A stretch of DNA of 33,117 nucleotides, taken from positions 1 to 33,117 of the forward strand of contig NZ_JSZE01000068.1 of NCBI RefSeq assembly GCF_000802365.1. Reading direction: 5' to 3'. The notes under the pieces were generated by a model. The model saw nothing but the letters and a program-made list of their open reading frames with translations, was not told the DNA's origin and ran no database searches. The stretch is from Xanthomonas cannabis pv. cannabis (GTDB taxonomy: Bacteria > Pseudomonadota > Gammaproteobacteria > Xanthomonadales > Xanthomonadaceae). The first letter of the stretch is position 1; every line of letters starts with the position of its first letter. This document shows, piece after piece, positions 1-7,480 of the stretch. A program made the position numbers and the translations under genes.

Positions 1-1255
1 GTTGCGCATCGCGCGCGGCCTGCTGCAACGACCACAGCGTGGCGCCGAGGCCGGCGAGCGAGGCAACCGCCACCAGGCCGCCGGCCAGCACGCCGCTGCG
101 ATGGCGCTGAATGAACTTGCGCAACCGCACCCAGCGGCCGGCCTGCAAGGCGCGCGGTGGGTAGCCGTCGAGCCAGCGGTGCAGATCGTCCAGCAGCGCC
201 GATACCGAGGCATAGCGCGCCACCGGTTGCGGCGCCAGGGCACGCAGCACGATGGCATCCAGGCCATCGCGCAGCTGCTGCTGTAGCTGCGCGTGGGTGG
301 TCGCGCGTACTGCGCAGATGCGTGCACGCGCATCGGCCGGCACGGCCGCCACCCGTTGCGAGGGTGGCTGCGGCACGCCGTCGCTGTCGGCTACCGGCGC
401 CAGCCCGCAGCTCAGCTCGTAGAACATCGCGCCCAGCGCGTAGATATCGCTGCGCGCATCCACGTCCTGCACACCACGCGCCTGCTCCGGGCTCATGTAG
501 CCGGGCGTGCCGCGGCCATGCGCGGACGTAATGCCGGGGTTGGTCGCATCGATGGCGATGCCGAAGTCGATCACGCCCGGCATCGGCCGGCCGTCGATCT
601 CGCTCACCAGCACGTTGCCGGGCTTGAGGTCGCGATGGATCACGCCCTTCTGGTGCGCGTGCTGCACGGCCTCGCTCACCCGCAGCATCAGCAGCACGCG
701 TGCGTGCAGCGATAACCGATGTTCGTCGCACCACCAGGTGATGGGTTCGCCACGCAGGTACTCCATCACCAGATACGGACGGCCCTGCGCATCGGTACCC
801 ACATCGTGGGTCTGCGCGATGGCCGGGTGCACCATCTGCGCCAGCAAGCGGCATTCGAATTCGAACAAGGCCCGGCCCTGCGCATCCAGCGCGTCGGCGG
901 CCACCAGCTTGATCGCCACCTCGCGCTCGTAGGCACCGTCGGCGCGGTGGCCCAGGTACACCTGGCCCATGCCGCCGGCGCCGAGCAGGCGGTCGATCGC
1001 CCACGCGCCGAAGCGCGTGCCCGCCGGTAGTTCCGGCAATGGTGCGTGCAAGGCCGCAGCCGCCTGCTTGAGCGGTGCGCGCACACGCAAGGTGGCCTGC
1101 GATTCCACCGCCAGCATCGCCAGCAACTCGTCGCGCAACACGGGCGCGTCGCCTGCCTGCGCGCGCGCGAAGGCGTCACGCTCTGCGGCCGGCAACAGGC
1201 AGGCCTGATGAAACAAGGCCTCCAGCCGTTGCCAGGTGGTGGCCGCCACGCTCAC
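1..1255 (-). CDS. Membrane-anchored Ser/Thr protein kinase (partial, C-terminus off the left edge)
   Basis: Hanks-type (PknB-like) kinase that would phosphorylate Ser/Thr residues on partner proteins at the cytoplasmic face of the membrane. Reading from a GTG at 1255, about 418 codons are present. A helical N-terminal stretch of about 80 residues precedes the kinase domain. The domain shows the Gly-rich loop GAGGMGQVY (about 92-100), the ATP-binding Lys in VAIKLV (about 116), the catalytic HRDLKPGN (about 207-214), DFG (about 230) and GTPGYMSPEQARG (about 249-261), so it should be active. One hydrophobic segment lies near 385-407, after the kinase domain, and the rest (probably a periplasmic or repeat region) is outside the window. 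The GTG start overlaps the TGA stop of the upstream sigma factor gene (GTGA), so the two are probably translationally coupled. The GTG at 1249 is an alternative start. The substrate is unknown; the sigma factor is the obvious candidate. Confidence 0.9.
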   Translation of the reverse strand, partial: MSVAATTWQRLEALFHQACLLPAAERDAFARAQAGDAPVLRDELLAMLAVESQATLRVRAPLKQAAAALHAPLPELPAGTRFGAWAIDRLLGAGGMGQVYLGHRADGAYEREVAIKLVAADALDAQGRALFEFECRLLAQMVHPAIAQTHDVGTDAQGRPYLVMEYLRGEPITWWCDEHRLSLHARVLLMLRVSEAVQHAHQKGVIHRDLKPGNVLVSEIDGRPMPGVIDFGIAIDATNPGITSAHGRGTPGYMSPEQARGVQDVDARSDIYALGAMFYELSCGLAPVADSDGVPQPPSQRVAAVPADARARICAVRATTHAQLQQQLRDGLDAIVLRALAPQPVARYASVSALLDDLHRWLDGYPPRALQAGRWVRLRKFIQRHRSGVLAGGLVAVASLAGLGATLWSLQQAARDAQ

Positions 1256-1791
1256 AGCTGCGCCGCCAGCCACACCCGCGCAAAGCGCAGATCGCGCTCC
1301 AGCGTGGGCACCGACACCTCTAGCTGATCGGCCGCTTCGGCCACGCTGAACCCCACCAGCTCGGTCAACGCGAACGCGCGGGCCTTGCGCTCGTCCACCT
1401 GCGCCAGCTTGTCGAAGGCGTCGGCCACCAGCATCAGCGCTTCCGGCCGCGCCGCGCCATCGGACAGGCTGATGGTCAGCGTCACGGCCTGCCCCAGCCT
1501 CTTGGCGCTGGCCTGCTGGCGCGCCAGATCCACCAGCAGGTGCCGCATCTGCAAGGCCGCTACTGCATAGAAGTGCGTGCGCGAACGGAACGCCTGCTGG
1601 CCTTGTTCCAGCCGCAGCCAGGCCTCATGCACCAGCTCGGTGGCCTGCAACCCGGCACGCGCCTTGCGCCGCAGCTCGCGCAAGGCGGTCGCCCGCAACA
1701 CTTCATAGACCTGCCGCGCCAAGGCGTCGCCCGCTCCGGGCTCGTCGTGCTGCCAGGCCTGCAACAACTCGGTGATCGGCAGCTCGGGCAT
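1252..1791 (-). CDS. ECF-type RNA polymerase sigma factor, kinase-associated
   Basis: A 179-residue sigma-70 family protein of the extracytoplasmic-function type, resembling the group annotated as Sig-70_X6 (TIGR02999). Region 2 is recognisable around residues 45-95 (ATELVHEAWLRL, then HFYAVAALQMRHLLVDLARQ). Region 4, with its helix-turn-helix, lies around 125-175 (ELVGFSVAEAADQLEVSVPTL). There is no anti-sigma gene beside it; instead a membrane Ser/Thr kinase gene follows with a 4-base overlap. In related sigma factors, activation by a cognate kinase has been reported (EcfK/PknS in Xanthomonas citri), and I infer a similar arrangement here. No type VI secretion genes are visible nearby, so equivalence to EcfK is not claimed. 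The ATG at 1791 has only a weak purine-rich site upstream. Confidence 0.9.
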   Translation of the reverse strand: MPELPITELLQAWQHDEPGAGDALARQVYEVLRATALRELRRKARAGLQATELVHEAWLRLEQGQQAFRSRTHFYAVAALQMRHLLVDLARQQASAKRLGQAVTLTISLSDGAARPEALMLVADAFDKLAQVDERKARAFALTELVGFSVAEAADQLEVSVPTLERDLRFARVWLAAQL

Positions 1792-2526
1792 CGAAGTCCA
1801 TCTCGCCTGCGTGGACGCGCAGTATCCCGCATTGGCGAGCGGCCGGGCGCTTCAACCCCGAACGGTTTGGTTCGCTTGTGCCGTTCCTGGCACATAGACG
1901 TTGGGACGCCCATCCGGCGGTCAGCAAAGTGCCGGCTTCCAGGTCGGTCCTGACAAATGACGGTCACGCAGGCTCCGGCGTTCAATCGCCAGCCGCCCCC
2001 ACGCCTGATCTTGGCAGTTGCAGGACTTGCCAGATTTCGGGTTGTGGCACCAGCCCTTGCACAGATTCCCGGCGTCACCGGTTGGCTGGGAATCGCCCTG
2101 CCCTCCAGCGGTTTGTTGCGCTTGACCTGATCTGGATTGGCGACGTCGATCCTGTGATGTCCGATCGCTTTTGCCACAAGCGGGTGGGCCGTGGTGAGTT
2201 CGGCATCATCTGGCGGACGGCGTCTGCTGCAGGACTCGTCCTCTGCTTCGGTGAATCAGCGACCTCGCACAGGAACGTGCTGGCTGTTACCAGCGCCGGT
2301 CTCGATACGGTGCACACCTTGCATCAGCGGCTGGCCAACACGCAGGCCGGCTTCAGTGGGCTCGCCAGCGTCGCGATGCATCGAGGCGAGGGCCACCCGA
2401 TTCGGGGTCGATGGCGCCGATGCGTGACGCAGCGCCGGATTCACGAACGGCGCGTGATGGGTTGGCGATGTTTTTCTCGGTTGATCCAGGGACAGGCCCC
2501 GGGGAGTGGGCCGCAGGCAGCACCGC
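1792..2526. other. Gene-poor interval between the sigma factor and the AraC-type gene
   Basis: About 735 bases with no coding region I can support. Base composition looks less GC-rich than the flanking genes. A frame at 1878-2966 (plus) is open, but its translation has no recognisable domain and it overlaps the AraC gene out of frame. A short plus-strand frame that is open just upstream ends at a TGA (2528-2530) overlapping the AraC start as ATGA, but its peptide is not recognisable. The interval should hold the sigma factor promoter at its left end and may hold decayed coding sequence. Confidence 0.5.
1860..1886. promoter_or_regulatory. Inverted repeat GAACGG-N15-CCGTTC upstream of the sigma factor gene
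   Basis: A perfect 6-base dyad with a 15-base spacer lies 69-95 bases before the sigma factor start. On the minus strand it reads GGAACGG at one side and CCGTTC at the other, which loosely resembles a GGAAC-type ECF -35 element with a downstream CGT, although the spacing (18 bases from GGAAC to CGTTC) is longer than usual. It could be an autoregulated promoter, an operator, or chance. Confidence 0.25.
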
Positions 2527-3120
2527 ATGAGCATCAGTTACTACCGCGCCATCGTTCCGCAAGCGCCCGCAGCCACGAAGGCGCACGCGCCACTGATGAT
2601 CGATCTGCTGGCCTACATCGAGCAGCACATCGGCGAGGCGGAGCTTGGTACCGGGTCATTGCAACAGGCGTTCGCGCTGTCGCGTGCATCGTTGTACCGC
2701 TTGTTCCAATCACGCGGCGGGGTGGCCAGCTATATCCGCGAGCAACGCCTGCGTACCGCGTATCGCTATCTTCAGGCGTACCCGGAGTGCAGCCTGACCT
2801 GGCTGCTGTACGAGATGGGCTTTGCCTCGGAGCGACAGTTCCAGCGCGCGTTCCAGCAACGCTTCGGCATGCCGCCGATGCAGTGGCGCCGCCTGTGCCG
2901 CGCCACGCCGCATGCACCGGCACCGCGCCGCGGCCACTGCATGCCGATGTGGCGCTTCATGCGTGAACTGGGCCAAGACCTGCAACCGCCGCCCATCAGC
3001 GCATTACGTAGCCGCATGCCAGGTGCGCATGGCGCACCGCTGATGCACGCCGAGGCACTGCGCCGCCTGACGCGGCCGGCAACCCGCGCCACAGTGCAGC
3101 GCGAGCCGTTGGACGCGTGA
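2527..3120 (+). CDS. AraC-family transcriptional regulator, DNA-binding domain without a sensor domain
   Basis: A 197-residue protein with an AraC/XylS double helix-turn-helix at about residues 20-125. The first HTH includes LQQAFALSRASLYRLFQSRGG. The second includes the characteristic LLYEMGFASERQFQRAFQQRFGMPP signature, read here as two adjoining stretches. Typical family members are near 290 residues with an N-terminal ligand or dimerisation domain; here only about 20 residues precede the first HTH, and a basic, proline-rich tail of about 70 residues follows the second. ATG 2527 was chosen; a GTG at 2506 would add seven residues. Neither has a strong ribosome-binding site. The gene is monocistronic and its targets are unknown. 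Either a stand-alone DNA-binding protein or a 5'-truncated gene would fit. Confidence 0.8.
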   Translation: MSISYYRAIVPQAPAATKAHAPLMIDLLAYIEQHIGEAELGTGSLQQAFALSRASLYRLFQSRGGVASYIREQRLRTAYRYLQAYPECSLTWLLYEMGFASERQFQRAFQQRFGMPPMQWRRLCRATPHAPAPRRGHCMPMWRFMRELGQDLQPPPISALRSRMPGAHGAPLMHAEALRRLTRPATRATVQREPLDA

Positions 3121-3130
3121 GCTGCCGCCC

Positions 3131-3195
3131 GCAGGAATGGGCTTGCGCGCGAGGGTTCTTGCTGGAAAAGCATTCGCGCCCGGGTGCGCTCCTAC
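3131..3195. repeat. REP doublet (REPIN-like) of the GTAG family
   Basis: Two REP-type units face each other: 3131-3152 (plus; starts GCAGGAATGGGCTTGC and ends CGCGA) and 3174-3195 (minus; starts GTAGGAGCGCACCCGG and ends CGCGA). A 21-base spacer separates them. Both fit the GTAGGAGCG-N-CGCGA pattern of REP sequences mobilised by RAYT transposases; the left unit has a few mismatches. The doublet lies just after the AraC gene stop and before the 3' end of the usp gene, so it sits between convergent genes, as such elements often do. No RAYT gene is in the window. Confidence 0.65.
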
Positions 3196-3315
3196 GGTGG
3201 AACGAGAAACTTGTGTGTGGCAGCTCGGGACATGGCGTTGCACCAAGGATGCAGACAACGTCTTGCTGGCACAGCCGCTGGGCGCGTTGCGTGCAGCATG
3301 CAGCGCGTCGGTGCC

Positions 3316-3762
3316 TCAGCGAATCACCAGTACCGGAATCGTGCTGTGCGTGAGCACTTCCACGGTCTGGCTGCCGAGCAGCATGCGGCGCATGCCGCGG
3401 CGTCCGTGCGACGTCATGATGATCAGGTCGCTTTTGCATTCCTCGGCGGTCTGCACGATGCCTTCGGCGGCGAAGCGATCCAGCACATGTCGCGAGGTCG
3501 CCTTGATGTTGGCAGCCGCTGCCAGTTCCAGTGCCGGGCGCAGGATCTTCTCGGCCGCCGCTTCGCGTTCGGTGCGGTACTCCGGGCTTGCTTCGTAACC
3601 CACGCTCCAGCCCATCGCATCGTACATGCCCATCGCCCACGGCTCGGACACGGTGACGATGTCGACCTTGGCGCCGGTGGCCTTGGCCAGTTCCAACCCT
3701 TGAAACAAGCCACGGTGGGACAGCTCGGATGCATCGATGGCGATGAGAATACGTTTGTACAT
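3316..3762 (-). CDS. Universal stress protein (UspA family)
   Basis: A 148-residue single-domain cytoplasmic Usp protein. It starts MYKRILIAIDASELS, the usual first beta strand and nucleotide-binding Asp. Near the C-terminus it has SHGRRGMRRMLLGS, which fits the G-9X-G(S/T) part of the ATP-binding signature of UspA proteins; the first Gly of the full G-2X-G-9X-GS motif is Thr here. The final strand, HSTIPVLVIR, is typical. Such proteins help cells through starvation, oxidative and respiratory stress, and ATP-binding members may act as switches. The start at 3762 is chosen because AGGAGGT lies just upstream (3766-3772 on the minus strand). The gene appears monocistronic. Confidence 0.92.
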   Translation of the reverse strand: MYKRILIAIDASELSHRGLFQGLELAKATGAKVDIVTVSEPWAMGMYDAMGWSVGYEASPEYRTEREAAAEKILRPALELAAAANIKATSRHVLDRFAAEGIVQTAEECKSDLIIMTSHGRRGMRRMLLGSQTVEVLTHSTIPVLVIR

Positions 3763-4070
3763 GGTGACCTCCTGCAAGGGTGGCAGTGCTGCCGATGGGC
3801 GTGAACGCACGGTGGCATGTGCGGGTGGAACGGGCCTTGATGCGGATCAGTGCGGCGATGCTGCTGGCTGTGTTGGGGCGCGTTGATGCTGCCGAGAGTG
3901 ATGTTTCGATTGCGTTGCCGTGCGGGCGGTGGCGGGATGCTTGCGAGCTTGCAGTTGCCATGCCGCTGTTGCCGCCAGCGCCTTGCCTCCGCTGTTCCTG
4001 TCTCCATGGTGCATGCCGCGCAGCGCCTGTGTGATCGACGACGAAGACCACGACTCGGCACGCGCTGCGC
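3763..4070. other. Intergenic interval between maa and usp
   Basis: About 308 bases. The left edge carries the strong AGGAGGT ribosome-binding site of the usp gene. I see no gene, repeat or clear hairpin terminator in the rest. The usp promoter should be here but I cannot point to it. Confidence 0.5.
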
Positions 4071-4652
4071 TCAATCAGTGGCAACCGCATCCGGGTCCGG
4101 GCGCACCTCGCGCAGGCGTGCCGGATTGCCGACCGCGGTCGCCCCTGCTGGTACATCGCGCGTGACCACCGCACCGGCGCCGATCAGCGCGTCGTCGCCG
4201 ATGGTCACGCCGGGCAGGATGATCGCCCCGCCGCCGATCCACACATTGCGCCCGATGCGGATCGGCCGCCCGAACTCCAGGCCGCTGGCACGCCCGGCGG
4301 CATCGCGCGGGTGATCGGCAGCGTAGATCTGCACGCCGGGGCCGATCTGCGTGCCGTCGCCGATGTGCACCTCGCAAATATCCAGGATCACGCAGTTGAA
4401 GTTAAGGAACACCCCGGCGCCCAGGCGGATGTTGTAGCCGTAATCGCAATGAAACGGCGCACGAATCACGGCGCCGTCGCCTACGTCGGCAAGGCGCTCG
4501 CGCAACAGTGCGTGGCGCTGTGCTGCCGTCTGCACTGCAGCCGCGTTATAGCGCAGCATCCACGCGGCCGCGGCCGCTTGATCGGCCTGCAGCTGCGCAT
4601 CGGTGGCGCTGTACAGTTCGCCTGCCAGCATCTTCTGTTTTTCGGTCCGCAT
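4071..4652 (-). CDS. maa: Maltose/galactoside-type O-acetyltransferase (left-handed beta-helix)
   Basis: A 193-residue acetyl-CoA-dependent sugar O-acetyltransferase of the LacA/NodL/Maa family. It begins with the family's N-terminal helical domain (MRTEKQKMLAGELYSATDAQL), followed by hexapeptide repeats from about residue 75. The catalytic His lies in AADHP (about 111-115), and the late coils contain NVWIGGGAIILPGVTIGDDA and AVGNPARL. Length and layout match maltose O-acetyltransferase. Family members acetylate maltose, glucose or other sugars at a primary hydroxyl, and the true substrate cannot be read from sequence. An upstream in-frame extension to 5066 is open but has no family similarity and runs through a dispersed repeat, so the ATG at 4652 was chosen; GGGGAC precedes it. 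Confidence 0.88.
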   Translation of the reverse strand: MRTEKQKMLAGELYSATDAQLQADQAAAAAWMLRYNAAAVQTAAQRHALLRERLADVGDGAVIRAPFHCDYGYNIRLGAGVFLNFNCVILDICEVHIGDGTQIGPGVQIYAADHPRDAAGRASGLEFGRPIRIGRNVWIGGGAIILPGVTIGDDALIGAGAVVTRDVPAGATAVGNPARLREVRPDPDAVATD

Positions 4653-4873
4653 GGCTTGGCGTCCCCGGTCGTGATGTCGGCTTGCAGGGTGGCATGGACG
4701 CCACGGCGAATGCATCGAGCGATGCACCAATGGTTCCAGATCCACCAACGGCGACGCCCGGGTTTTGCTGTCGCGTCGCAACGACATCATCGATACGCAG
4801 GGACGTGCTGAGCGCTCTTTCTCCGCCACTACCGGCGACGGATGCGGGAAGCCCTGGCGGGGCTGATCGGCTG

Positions 4874-4919
4874 CCCCCATCCGCCCTTCGGGCACCTTCC
4901 CCCGCCTGCGGGGGAAGGG
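4874..4919 (+). repeat. Dispersed palindromic intergenic element, copy A
   Basis: The unit starts CCCCATCCGCCC, then has a small hairpin (GCCC-TTC-GGGC) and a larger perfect hairpin (CCTTCCCCCGC-CT-GCGGGGGAAGG, 4895-4918). The same order of modules recurs near 7.4, 14.8 and 25.2 kb. It is noncoding and lies in the gap upstream of maa. Confidence 0.75.
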
Positions 4920-4985
4920 AGCAATGCGAGATGTTTGCCAGCATTGATGTCTCGGCGCCGGGAACCGACGCGAGCACGCAAGCCA

Positions 4986-5020
4986 CCCCTCTCCCGCATA
5001 CGGAGAGGAGATGAGGGCAC
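4986..5020 (-). repeat. Dispersed palindromic element, partial or variant copy
   Basis: Starts CCCCTCTCCCGCATACGGAG and ends GATGAGGGCAC. Read on the minus strand it has the same CCCTCATC lead and CTCTCC...GGAGAGG stem as the other copies, but it lacks the small GCCC/GGGC hairpin. It lies about 66 bases from copy A in the opposite orientation. Confidence 0.55.
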
Positions 5021-5167
5021 GACGAAGGTGGGAGATGGCAGCGGCCGGCTGGCAGCGCATCAACAACGGCGCCGTTGCCCGCTGCCGGTGCGAGGACCGC
5101 TCAGCGTGTTCCAGCGCAACCGGCGGCCATCCTCGCGGACGGCGCGGCGCCTATGGACGTAACCCGA

Positions 5168-7354
5168 TTACACCACCGTCAAATTGGCGTACGCCATTAC
5201 CAGCCACTTGGCGCCGACTTCGTCGAATTGCACCTGCACGCGGGCGTGCGCGCCGGCCCCTTCGTAATCGATGACCACACCGCCACCGAACTTGGGGTGC
5301 TCGACGTTGGCGCCGAGCTTGATCGGCGCCGTCTCCACAATGCCGTGCACCGGGCCGCCGCGCGCCGCGCCCAGCGAGGCGGTGCGCGAGACCTGCACCT
5401 TCGGGCGCACTTCGTTCAACAGATCGCGTGGAATCTCGCGCAGGAAGCGCGAAGGCACGTTGTAGTTGTCCTGGCCGTGGATGCGGCGCGATTCGGCGTA
5501 GCACAGCACCAGCTTCTGCCGCGCGCGGGTGATGCCCACGTAGGCCAGGCGGCGCTCTTCTTCCAGCCGGCCGGTCTCTTCGAGCGAGCGCGCGCTTGGG
5601 AACAGGCCATCTTCCAGCCCGACCAGGAAGACGATCGGAAATTCCAGGCCCTTGGCCGAATGCAGCGTCATCAGCTGCACGCCTTCTTCGCCGGCCTGCG
5701 CCTGGCCTTCGCCGGCCTCCAGCGAGGCATAGGCCAGGAACGCGACCAGCTCGGTCATGCCCTGGCTGTCTTCGTCGTCGGGACGGGTGAAGCGCGAGGC
5801 CACCGAAACCAGTTCGTCCAGGTTCTCGGTGCGCGATTCCGAATCCAGCCCGCCACGGCTTTCCTTGGCCCAATGCTCGCGCAGGCCCGAGCGCATCAGC
5901 ACATGGTCGATGCGTTCGGCCAGTTCCATCTGCCCGGTTTCGGCATGCAGCTGGCCGATCAGGCTGAGGAAGGTGGCCAGCGCATTGCGTGCGCGTGCGG
6001 CCAGCGTGTTCTGCTGCGTGCACAGCATCGCCGCTTCCCACAACGACAGCGCACTGGCACGTGCCAGCCGGCGCACCTCATCCAGCGTCCGGTCGCCAAT
6101 GCCGCGCGTGGGCGTGTTGACCGCGCGTTCGAACGCAGCGTCGTCGCTGCGATTGGTCAGCAGGCGCAGGTAAGCCAACGCGTCCTTGATTTCGGCACGT
6201 TCGAAAAAGCGCATGCCGCCATACACACGGTACGGCAACTGCTCGGAAATCAGCGCCTCTTCCAGCGCGCGCGATTGCGCGTTGCTGCGGTAGAGCACCG
6301 CCACTTCGCCATAACTGCCGCCGTCGCGCACCCACTGCCGTGCACGCTCGACCACATAGCGCGCTTCGTCCACTTCGTTATAAGCCGCATACAGATCGAT
6401 CGGGTCGCCATCGCCGGAATCGGTCCACAACTGTTTGCCGATACGGTCTGGATTGTGCGCGATCACCGCATTGGCAGCGCCCAGGATATTGGCGCTGGAG
6501 CGATAGTTCTGCTCCAGCCGCACGGTCTGTGCGCCAGGGAAATCCTTCAGGAAACGCTGGACATTCTCGACCTTGGCACCGCGCCAGCCATAGATGGCCT
6601 GGTCGTCGTCGCCCACCACGAACACGTTGCCCGATTCGCCGGCCAGCACCCGCACGAAGGCGTATTGGATGGCGTTGGTGTCCTGGAACTCGTCCACCAG
6701 AATCTCGCGGAAGCGTGCGCGGTAATGCGCCAGCAATGCGGGCGTGTCGCGCAGCAACTCATGCGCGCGCAGCAGCAACTCGGCGAAATCCAGCAGGCCG
6801 GAGCGGTCGCAACGTTCCTGGTAGGCCGCATACACCTGCCGGCGCACCTCGGTCCAATCGTCGTTGGGCTCGGGCTGGATATGCTGCGGACGGCGTCCCT
6901 CGTCCTTCTGCTCGTTGATCCACCAGCTCAGTTGCTTGGGCGGATATTTGCCTTCGTCCAGTTCCAGCGACTGCACCACGCGCTTGACCAGCCGCAGCTG
7001 GTCGTCGCTGTCCATGACCTGGAACCCTTCCGGCAGGCGCGCGTCCTGCCAGTGCAGGCGCAGCAGGCGATGCGCCAGCCCGTGGAAGGTGCCGATCCAC
7101 ATCCCGCGGCTGCCGTTGCGCAGCTGCAGGTCGGTGCGGTGGCGCATTTCGCCGGCGGCCTTGTTGGTGAAGGTCACCGCGAAGATGCCGTGATTCGGCA
7201 CGCCCTGGACTTCGTTGAGCCAGGCGATGCGATGGATCAGCACGCGCGTCTTGCCGGAGCCGGCGCCGGCCAGCACGAGGTAATGCCCCGGCGGCGCGGA
7301 AACGGCCTCGCGCTGGGCGGGGTTTAAATGATCGAGCAAATGAGAGACATCCAC
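5168..7354 (-). CDS. uvrD: DNA helicase II, UvrD
   Basis: A 728-residue superfamily 1A 3'-5' helicase that removes UvrBC and the excised oligonucleotide in nucleotide excision repair, unwinds nicked DNA in mismatch repair, and strips RecA filaments. Motifs appear in order: Q motif LNPAQREAV (about 10-18), Walker A GAGSGKT (about 30-36), Ia TFTNKAAGEM, II VDEFQDTN, III VVGDDDQAIYGWRGA, IV LEQNYRSS, V TLHSAKGLEFP and VI EEERRLAYVGITRAR. The C-terminal about 60 residues (KFGGGVVIDYEGAGAHARVQ) form the Tudor-like fold that contacts RNA polymerase in UvrD/PcrA. Length is normal. The start is GTG at 7354; no better in-frame ATG exists. It is followed by a 0.5 kb repeat-bearing gap, so it is probably monocistronic. 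Confidence 0.97.
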   Translation of the reverse strand: MDVSHLLDHLNPAQREAVSAPPGHYLVLAGAGSGKTRVLIHRIAWLNEVQGVPNHGIFAVTFTNKAAGEMRHRTDLQLRNGSRGMWIGTFHGLAHRLLRLHWQDARLPEGFQVMDSDDQLRLVKRVVQSLELDEGKYPPKQLSWWINEQKDEGRRPQHIQPEPNDDWTEVRRQVYAAYQERCDRSGLLDFAELLLRAHELLRDTPALLAHYRARFREILVDEFQDTNAIQYAFVRVLAGESGNVFVVGDDDQAIYGWRGAKVENVQRFLKDFPGAQTVRLEQNYRSSANILGAANAVIAHNPDRIGKQLWTDSGDGDPIDLYAAYNEVDEARYVVERARQWVRDGGSYGEVAVLYRSNAQSRALEEALISEQLPYRVYGGMRFFERAEIKDALAYLRLLTNRSDDAAFERAVNTPTRGIGDRTLDEVRRLARASALSLWEAAMLCTQQNTLAARARNALATFLSLIGQLHAETGQMELAERIDHVLMRSGLREHWAKESRGGLDSESRTENLDELVSVASRFTRPDDEDSQGMTELVAFLAYASLEAGEGQAQAGEEGVQLMTLHSAKGLEFPIVFLVGLEDGLFPSARSLEETGRLEEERRLAYVGITRARQKLVLCYAESRRIHGQDNYNVPSRFLREIPRDLLNEVRPKVQVSRTASLGAARGGPVHGIVETAPIKLGANVEHPKFGGGVVIDYEGAGAHARVQVQFDEVGAKWLVMAYANLTVV

Positions 7355-7416
7355 CGCGGTATTTTACCGGTTGTGGCGTCGCTGCGGCTGAGATTGCGAT
7401 GAAGCGGTTGGGATTG

Positions 7417-7480
7417 CGAGGCTTCGTCCGTACCCTCATCCGCCCCTTTGGGGCACCTTCTCCCGAGGGGAGAAGGGAAC
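7417..7480 (+). repeat. Dispersed palindromic element, copy B (overlaps the 3' end of the YdhS-like gene)
   Basis: Contains the conserved lead CGAGGCTTCG...GTACCCTCATCCGCCC, a small hairpin (GCCCC-TTT-GGGGC, 7442-7454) and a larger one (CCTTCTCCC-GAG-GGGAGAAGG, 7456-7476). The lead and both hairpins match copy C at 14.8 kb closely. The stop codon and last residues of the gene ending at 7436 lie inside this element. Confidence 0.8.

Larger units (their letters stand above)
4653..5167. other. Repeat-bearing intergenic interval between uvrD and maa
   Basis: About 515 bases without a credible gene. It contains one complete copy (4874-4919) and one partial or variant copy (4986-5020) of the dispersed palindromic element described separately. 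The remainder, including the 100 bases after the uvrD stop, shows no clear rho-independent terminator. Confidence 0.6.

Noticed and set aside
1878-2966. 362-codon open frame overlapping the AraC-type gene
   Set aside because: Shares 440 bases with the AraC gene in another frame, has no domain, and lacks a ribosome-binding site.
4653-5066. Upstream extension of the O-acetyltransferase gene
   Set aside because: The in-frame extension runs through dispersed element copy A and shows no family similarity; the ATG at 4652 matches the family start.
5075-7327. 750-codon open frame on the plus strand opposite uvrD
   Set aside because: Antisense to a gene with all helicase motifs; its composition is typical of a mirror frame.
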